Shown here piece by piece: positions 58,031-64,000 of a DNA stretch of 64,000 bases (position 1 is the first letter of the stretch; every line of letters starts with the position of its first letter). The DNA lies in the NCBI GenBank assembly GCA_963921825.1, contig OY997592.1, positions 55,262,336 to 55,326,335 on the forward strand. The letters are read 5' to 3'. The notes under the pieces are model-generated. The model searched no databases. It saw only the letters and a program-made list of their open reading frames with translations, and was not told where the DNA came from. The DNA is from Erodium maritimum (Eukaryota > Streptophyta > Magnoliopsida > Geraniales > Geraniaceae). The translations under genes were made by a program, and so were the position numbers.

Positions 58031-59388
58031 TTAGAAGTAGGAGGAGAAATCTAATGCAAACCATGTCTTAACTTAAAAACCGTGAGAACCAATCTAAGCC
58101 ATCTATTTTAAGAATGGAGGGATGAGATACAATTGAGTTGTTGACTGCAAAAAAACCCGCACTTTTTAGTAAGTGGGAAGGGCTTTTTAGTAAAACTATC
58201 ATATAACTTTTTTTTTACCAATTCACTAATTTAATTTTTCCCGCTTCGTTTGAACTCCGATTGGCTTCAAACTTGCGCCATTAGTTTTTTTTCAAGGGCT
58301 TTCTATCAAGATCACTTATGAATATATTTTGAAGCGCGAAAAAAAAATTATTTCGGGCCTGATTTCAAAAAAAAAATTATACATGGGTAATTTTTATCAA
58401 CACTTTGCTATGTTTTTATCAACACTTTCATACTGGTTTTATCAACACTTTACACTGGGTTTATCACCTCACTTCCAAAACTGATCATTATTTTATCACA
58501 TCATCACGTGCTTTTTAAGAACACTAGTTTTATCAACACCAAACACTAGGTTTATCATTAAATTACGTGTGTTTTATCACCCACATCACATGTTTTTTTA
58601 AGCACGAAAAAAAGAATTATTTCGGGGCTGATTTAAAAAATATATATCTGGGTAATTTTTATCAACACTTTACATTGGTTTTATCAACACTTTACACTGG
58701 TTTTATCAACACTAAACAGTAGTTTTATCACCTCATTTTCCAAAAGCGAACATGATTTTTATCACCTCATCACATGTTTTTATGAACACTAGTTTTATCA
58801 GCACTAAACACTATGTTTATCATTAAATTACATGTGTTTTTATCACCCCATCACATGTTTTTTTATCAACGCTAAACTCTAGTTTATCACACTTATTATC
58901 AAAATTGAACATGGTTTTTAGCACCTCAGTACATGTTTTTATCAACATTTAGCACTAGTTTGATACCTCCGATATAAAACATTTATTAGTGAAGATTTAT
59001 CAACACTCAACATTATTTTTATCACCCCGATATACCTTTTTATTTTCGTGCTTCAAAATATATTCATGATTGATCTTGATTTAAAGTCCTTGAAAAAAAT
59101 AAAAATATTGGCGCAAGTTTGAAGCTAATCGGAGTTCAAACGAATCGGAAAATATTAAATTAGTGAACTGGTGAAGAAAAAAATGGACAGTTGTCCACAT
59201 GGCACCATGCTATTACAATTATGCCCTTGCTTGTGTGAGAAAAATGAAAGTGACGTGAATTTGGGTGGAATTGGGGTGATGATGTGGCATCATGGTGAAT
59301 GTTGGATCTTAGGTGTGTGTGGCTAGGATTGATTCTTACGGTTTTTAAGTTAAGAATGGTTTGTAGCCGATTTCACCTCTTGGAAGTA
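58031..59388. mobile_element. MULE-type MITE, 1.34 kb, with internal TTATCAACACT array
   Basis: TTAGAAGTA (58031-58039) and TTGGAAGTA (59380-59388) form a 9-bp duplication with one mismatch, the size made by Mutator-like elements. The termini are inverted: GCAAACCATGTCTTAACTTA at the left and ACAAACCATTCTTAACTTAA in the complement of the right, with arms of about 60 bp. Further inward a second inverted pair contains CTCCGATTGGCTTCAAACTT. The core is an array of TTTTATCAACACT units. There is no transposase ORF. Confidence 0.8.
58385..59035. repeat. Tandem TTTTATCAACACT array
   Basis: The word TTTATCAACACT or TTTTATCACC recurs more than twenty times at 18-35 bp spacing. A higher-order repeat of about 240 bp is visible (compare 58370-58560 with 58610-58800). 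Confidence 0.85.
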
Positions 59389-59473
59389 TTATTTTGAAGA
59401 AAAATGAGTTAAACACGCAATAGGGTTTTAAATGACCAATTTTTTTTTTTTCATACGGACTCCGATTTGAGCT

Positions 59474-59865
59474 CGTAAAATCAAGGTTCTAAAAATTGCT
59501 AGACGCTAGTCGGGCGGTTAGGTCCTTCGAGGATTAATCGGGGACTAGACCGGGATTAATCGGGGATTAATCGGATTTGTATTTTTTTCATTTTTAATAG
59601 ATATATTATTGTATACAGAAATAAAATATGAATTTCATTATATTAAAATGGTAAAAAGTATCTAAAATACCTAAAAAAATCACACCAAACAACTCAGAAG
59701 CACAAAACCTAATATCATCAACACCATAACCATCTAATTATTTTTAATTGAGTCAGTATACTACGCAAAATTGTTGTAATCGCCTAGTCGGCTAGGCGGG
59801 TCGGCTAGGCGTAGGCGGGCGCCTAGGCGGCGTCCAGTCGGGATTTTTAGAACACAGCGTAAAAT
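59474..59865. mobile_element. hAT-type MITE copy 2, complete, with perfect 8-bp duplication
   Basis: CGTAAAAT lies at 59474-59481 and 59858-59865. The 376-bp element starts CAAGGTTCTAAAAATTGC and ends, in complement, CTGTGTTCTAAAAATCCCG. It carries GATTAATCGG repeats at one side and CGGCTAGGCGG-type repeats at the other. It matches copy 1 at 32142 in opposite orientation. It has no ORF. Confidence 0.88.
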
Positions 59866-60262
59866 ACTATATCGATAATAATTTGAAAGCTCTATAATAT
59901 TATGTAACTTTTTTGGCAAGGTATGCTGTGGCATACCATTAACCCCCTAAATCTACCCTTGGCCGGAGTACAAACAAGGATGCAAATGCTCTCCGCAAAT
60001 ATACTAAAGTTTAAGACTTCCTTTGAATAGAAAAAAAATTATGACATCTTAAACATCTACAAGTAAATTGAAACTTAAACATACCTTGAGAAAGTTCATA
60101 CAGTGTTAATACTATATGGTTGTCTGCAAAGTTTACCAGTCAAAACTCACCCATAACAAATCTTTCATCGATGGTTCATTTAATTTATTGATAATATCAA
60201 TCACTATAGCTCGATCTATGAACCATATAGCCAGAGCAAACATGATCACTTTAACATGCACA
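59866..60262. other. 3' flank of the FBN6-like gene
   Basis: AT-rich sequence presumably holds the 3' UTR of the minus-strand gene. No other gene was recognised. Confidence 0.45.
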
Positions 60263-63057
60263 TTACAACCTTTTAAAAACAAAAAGAGAACCTCTGGATC
60301 CCTTCCCCAATCGCACCTTTTCATCTACATACGTGATCTGCAGTTTAACCTCGCTCTGGCCACCGTATTGGAATTCTAGCCCCCCAACCTTGAGTTCAGG
60401 TGCCTCAAATATGACTTGGATCCATTCTCCATCCAAAGCATTCAATTTTCCTGTACAGTATGCATTAATACAAACCTCACTGTCCCATAAATTTGCCGAA
60501 AGATCATATACAATCACTGTTAAATTGCCAATAATTTACAACATTCAAACCATGGGACTGAAGATGTAAAATACAGGAGCTTTTAAATGGGTACTCAATT
60601 TAACATCAACAAACAGAATACTAAATTTCATCTCAAAGATACATTAAAAATTCTGTTGAAAACCAGCTTGCATTCTTTCATTTCGTATTGTGTACTATAC
60701 GTCTTTTGCAATAACTATCCCAACGTTAAACTCTTACATCCCGTTACCTACAACTTTCAAAAAATTGCAGATAGCTCTTTTTTGTCGAAAAATGACAAAA
60801 ATGTCATATCTCAAAAAAAAACTTCATAACTACCAAAAACTTGTTGATTTGACGGAGGAAATTGTTGAGTAGATAGAAAAAGATTTGTTAAAAGATAAAA
60901 CTATTATAGGGGCGAAAAAATGGTATATTTTGAGACTAGGGTCAAGAGTATTTTCGTCAATTTTTGAAAAAAGAGCTACCTGCATTTTTTTTTTTGAAAG
61001 TTTAGGTAACTGTAAATATCGTTTTGAAGTTGAGAATAGTTACTTGCAAAAGACTATAGTACGCAATAGCTATTTAATATTAACCCTAAATAGAAATTTC
61101 AAATGGATTTTACCTTTCAAAGAGACCTCTCCTTCCAGGAACCCCAAAGCAGAGAAGGACACCTTATTTCTCACAGTATCTGGCGCTTCAACAACCTGAA
61201 TCATTTCCTTTGTTCTGAAAAACATGCGGCCAATTGCACTCCTGTAACCACCCCCAGGTGATGTAGGGTTTGAACAGTATGCCACATCCCACTCTGGAAA
61301 GCAATTGGTTTAGCAGTGAGCTCAAGAATCACATAAACTCAGAGTTGAAAGGTACATGCGCATCATGTGTATGTGCCATGTCAGCCCACAGTAGATTGCA
61401 TAACAATATAAGAAAGCCAAACTTTGAAGCATGGGCACGTGCCTTAAATTTTCTTGCAGTGGATAAGAATATTAGAATTCATCAACAAACTTAGAGAAGC
61501 TAAATGGCAAGAGTTTGGCATTACCTCCGAAAATAAGAGGGCACTTCACAGGTTCACCAACACAATATTTTGTCAATTCTTGAGCGACTTCAGCGACCTT
61601 TTTGTGTTCCTCAGCAGTAAGTGAAACTCCACGATCTGTTTGGTTCACCTAATTTAGAGCTATATGTCAACTTTCATGATAGTAAAACCACAAACTAAAC
61701 AGGGCCATTCATAGCACCAGAGAAAAATAAGAACAAGAACAAAGACAAAAGCCTCCATCACAGTACTATTCCATAGCTAATGAAAGCAGACGTGTCAACC
61801 GAAACAGTACATGTAGGATCAAGGTAGGAAAAGGAAAACATTGACAGTGTGGGTTGAAAATAGGGGTTACTCCAAGTCCTAACCCCCATCTTTCGTTTAT
61901 TACTAAATCCTAACTCAAGCAAACGTAAATTGTCATGTAGTAACGTGGACCGCAACTTTGACATTTTCCGTCCAAAAGTTTAACGACCGTTTAGTGAGTA
62001 ACAAGAAAAGTTGATAGTTCAGAGTTATGATTTGAGAATAAAAGAAAATGTTTACGTTATGATTTAAGAATAACCGAAAGGTCTACGTTATGATTTGAGA
62101 ATAAACGAAAAGTTGAAGTTTCCATTTTAGGAAAGTTTTAGAGCACGTAACAAGTATGTGACTGGTATTTCATGACATTAGTCACACTTAACAGATTTTG
62201 ATACATTTTGACAATTAATTGGTGAAACCTATTACCATCTGATACTTTCCATATATGTGGATTATGATTTGATGTCTGACCTTAGTACAATGAGGTGACA
62301 TGGAGTTTCCTCTTGAAAATATTATGTAGAACATGAGCCCACAATACTAAAAACCTATTGAAGCTAACCTCTTTTTCTGCAAGCTATGAATGTATTTCTT
62401 TTATCAGCCATTTGTATGTACAAGGTTTGTAATCAAGAGCTCACTTCCATAGAAGTGAGCTCTTTACTACTTGGCCCAGCTTATGTTGGTTAAGCAATGT
62501 AAGTATTGCAGAGGCCTTAGTGGCTGAATGTGATAAATCCAGTTGATGCTAAATTAGACAATATCATTATCATACACTTAAGCCAGAGTTGTATGGTACT
62601 CCATGATTCCTTACCTTATAGATTCCTAGAAAAATAAACATGACTGAATGATTTCTTCTCTATGACCCATTCAACTAAGACAAAACAATAAGCCTCACTA
62701 TACTGTATTCACTACTCACAAACAACACCAGTCACAAGATTGCATTTCATCATCAACTTTCCCCCAAACAAGACTCAAGTCCGAAATAATAAAAGACAGT
62801 GCTTTGTAGGAAATAAGACCCACAAACAGATTGAAGGTTCTATTATCACAAACCTTGGATAGGATGGATTCGACGAGCTCATCTGGGCCGGTTCGCAGTT
62901 CCGGACTCGAGACCGAAACCGAACGGACGAGTCTCAGGGACTGGTTGCGGCGACGGCGTTGCAGATGAACTGAAATTGGTATGAGCTTAGGGTTGCAGAA
63001 CTTGGGGATTGTGAGAGCGGGAGAGAAGAGACTGGAAGCAGAAGAAGAAGCAGCCAT
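60263..63057 (-). CDS. FBN6: Plastid fibrillin/PAP family protein, FBN6 (PAP8)-like
   Basis: Four minus-strand exons join in frame: 63057-62854, 61648-61525, 61293-61114 and 60450-60263, all with GT-AG introns. They give 231 residues. Residues 1 to about 50 are Ser/Arg-rich without acidic residues, a chloroplast transit peptide. The PAP/fibrillin domain follows: DELVESILSKVNQTDRGVSL, EWDVAYCSNPTSPGGGYRSA, RTKEMIQVVEAPDTVRNKVS, WIQVIFEAPELKVGGLEFQY and the ending VRLGKGSRGSLFVFKRL. Fibrillins are lipid-associated proteins of plastoglobules and thylakoids; this sequence is the type known as FBN6 or PAP8. The full set of intact splice sites argues for a working gene. Intron 3 carries a MITE and intron 1 a small tandem repeat. 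Confidence 0.92.
60687..61066. mobile_element. MITE with long inverted arms in FBN6 intron 3
   Basis: The left arm (ATTGTGTACTATACGTCTTT ... GTTACCTACAACTTTC ... GCAGATAGCTCTTTTTT) matches the complement of the right arm (ATTGCGTACTATAGTCTTTT ... GTTACCTAAACTTTC ... GCAGGTAGCTCTTTTTT) over about 115 bp. The total is 380 bp. The target duplication is not resolved. It fills more than half of the 663-bp intron. Confidence 0.85.
62024..62118. repeat. Three tandem copies of a 31-32 bp unit in FBN6 intron 1
   Basis: The unit begins GTTATGATTTGAGAATAA. Copies start at 62024, 62056 and 62087. Confidence 0.9.
62435..62464. repeat. Perfect 13-bp hairpin in FBN6 intron 1
   Basis: AAGAGCTCACTTC and GAAGTGAGCTCTT are exact inverted copies separated by CATA. 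Confidence 0.9.
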
Positions 63058-63229
63058 GGATTTGGAGCTTTTTCGCTTTGCTTTGGTACGGAGAAATTTT
63101 GATGGGTTGCGGATGCCACGTCAGCTCACCGTGGGTTTCTTATTGGCTGCCCTTTTGTCACGTGTTCCTTCAGCATTATCTATTAGTTTCAGCTCACTTG
63201 AACCGCATGTACAATGAAAAGCTCACTAG
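63058..63229 (-). promoter_or_regulatory. FBN6 5' flank
   Basis: About 170 bp lie between the FBN6 start codon and the presumed Harbinger left end. The 5' UTR and promoter must lie here or reach into the transposon. No clear TATA box was picked out. Confidence 0.4.
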
Positions 63230-63539
63230 TAAGAACAGGAACAACGGACCGGTCCTGAGGTTCGGCTCGAGTTTTTGTGGGCCGTGGGACGCGGGCCGTC
63301 CTATTGTGGGACGGCTTTTACGCGGCCTGCGTCCCGCAAAAACGCGGGCCAGGTCGCAGCCCTTGCCCCTCGTCCCTGAACCGCGGGCCGAGCCGCAGAC
63401 CTCGCCCCTCGTCCCTTGCCCCGCTCCCCTCCAATCGCGTGTCGCCACGTGTCCTACGCCAGAAAAAAAATCCGACCGTTTGAAAACGGTCGGAAACGGT
63501 AACTTTTTTTTAAAAATAAATCTACTATAATTTAAACCC

Positions 63540-63547
63540 TATAAATA
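63540..63547 (+). promoter_or_regulatory. TATA box of the Harbinger transposase gene
   Basis: TATAAATA lies 93 bp upstream of the ATG, in AT-rich DNA, a good position for a plant core promoter. Confidence 0.7.
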
Positions 63548-63632
63548 CCTCAACCTCATTTTTTTCACTCATCACTCACCCATTCTCCAATTTCACTCTC
63601 CCATTCCCACATTCTACTCTCTCATTTCCAAA

Positions 63633-64000
63633 ATGTCCGACGTTGAGGTTTCGACATATGAAGAGATGACATCCCAACTGCCGACATATGAGGAGATGGC
63701 AGCCCAAATGTGGGTAATTGAGCGACGACTCCAGCAGAGGATTGAGAGGAGCATGCAGGGAGCAATGCCAAGGATTCAGAGGGCCGCCCGTGGGGAACCA
63801 ATGCGACGAGAGATTAACAGAGGTCGTGCTGAAGCCCACGACCAATTACTGAGGTACCATTTTGTCGATCAACCCATATATGGCCCATATATGTTTAGGC
63901 GTCGGTTCCGTATATGCAAACTACTTTTTCAACGGATTATGGACAAGGTCAAGGAACACGACAATTACTTCGTTCAGAAGGTTGACGCGGCCTCACGGTT
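63633..64000 (+). CDS. Harbinger (HARBI1-like) transposase, N-terminal part
   Basis: The reading is open from the ATG at 63633 to the window edge (122 codons, no stop). The first 70 residues are acidic and helical, with a local repeat (STYEEMTSQLPTYEEMAAQ). Then come RYHFVDQPIYGPYMFRRRFR, ICKLLFQRIMDKVKEHDNYF and VQKVDAASR. The last blocks are the conserved N-terminal region of plant Harbinger transposases, just before the helix-turn-helix. The DDE catalytic core would lie beyond the window. The intact frame leaves open that the element is active. Such elements also encode a Myb-like partner protein, not seen here. Confidence 0.82.
   Translation, partial: MSDVEVSTYEEMTSQLPTYEEMAAQMWVIERRLQQRIERSMQGAMPRIQRAARGEPMRREINRGRAEAHDQLLRYHFVDQPIYGPYMFRRRFRICKLLFQRIMDKVKEHDNYFVQKVDAASR

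Larger units (their letters stand above)
63230..64000 (+). mobile_element. PIF/Harbinger-type DNA transposon, right part outside window
   Basis: The leader at 63246-63440 is GC-rich, with the palindrome GGACCGGTCC and repeats of GCGGGCC/GGGACG type. It is followed by a TATA box and a transposase ORF. The left boundary is only estimated; a TAA at 63230-63232 could be the 3-bp target duplication. Confidence 0.6.

Overview
This window is nuclear DNA of a flowering plant, most likely a eudicot. The signs are spliced genes with GT-AG introns, plant-type L1 LINEs, Copia and Tekay-like Ty3/gypsy retrotransposons, hAT, MULE and Harbinger elements, and TTTAGGG-like motifs. I cannot name the species. 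Only two host genes are convincing. One is an R2R3-MYB transcription factor of the TT2/subgroup 5 type (three exons, 39848-41255, + strand). The other is a plastid-targeted fibrillin/PAP protein, FBN6 (PAP8)-like (four exons, 63057-60263, - strand). A Harbinger-type transposase gene begins at 63633 and runs off the right edge.

Layout. 1-6901: an L1 LINE (copy A, +) cut by solo LTR S1 (3162-5772). 6902-8841: no recognisable gene. 8842-16480: an ORF1-only LINE derivative (copy B, -) carrying two solo LTRs, S2 (9094-12172) and S3 (13636-16386). 16519-17692: a retroposon with an 11-bp duplication (copy C). 17791-18648: a non-autonomous hAT. 20350-21637: MITEs set between TA microsatellites. 21657-23396: an ORF1-only LINE with a broken RRM (copy D). 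23808-27858: a decayed Copia without a 3' LTR. 28550-31902: solo LTR S4 with several tandem arrays. 32142-32900: an hAT MITE interrupted by a second Copia (32901-39334, -). 39848-41255: the MYB gene, followed by a foldback element (41565-42040). 42681 to about 57966: one L1 LINE (copy E, -) apparently split by solo LTR S5 (43435-46288) and by a Tekay-like gypsy element (46971-54337) that has lost its 5' LTR. 58031-59388: a MULE-type MITE. 59474-59865: a second copy of the hAT MITE. 60263-63057: FBN6. 63230-64000: Harbinger.

The main structural signal is nesting. Five solo LTRs and one 3' LTR belong to one loose family: they share a TGTAAGA-like start and a GGCGTGACA-like end. All five solo LTRs have perfect 5-bp duplications. 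Five of the six LTRs lie in LINE-derived sequence; the exception, S4, has flanks I could not identify. The LTRs share a TGAGC-n4-GCTCA palindrome, and three carry arrays of palindromes built on TCACGG and CCGTGA. The two host genes are unrelated and share no operon-like logic. Their likely interaction with the transposons is regulatory, through a foldback 3' of the MYB gene and a MITE inside a FBN6 intron. I found no unknown multi-gene system. The novelty lies in element structure and in the ORF1-only LINEs.
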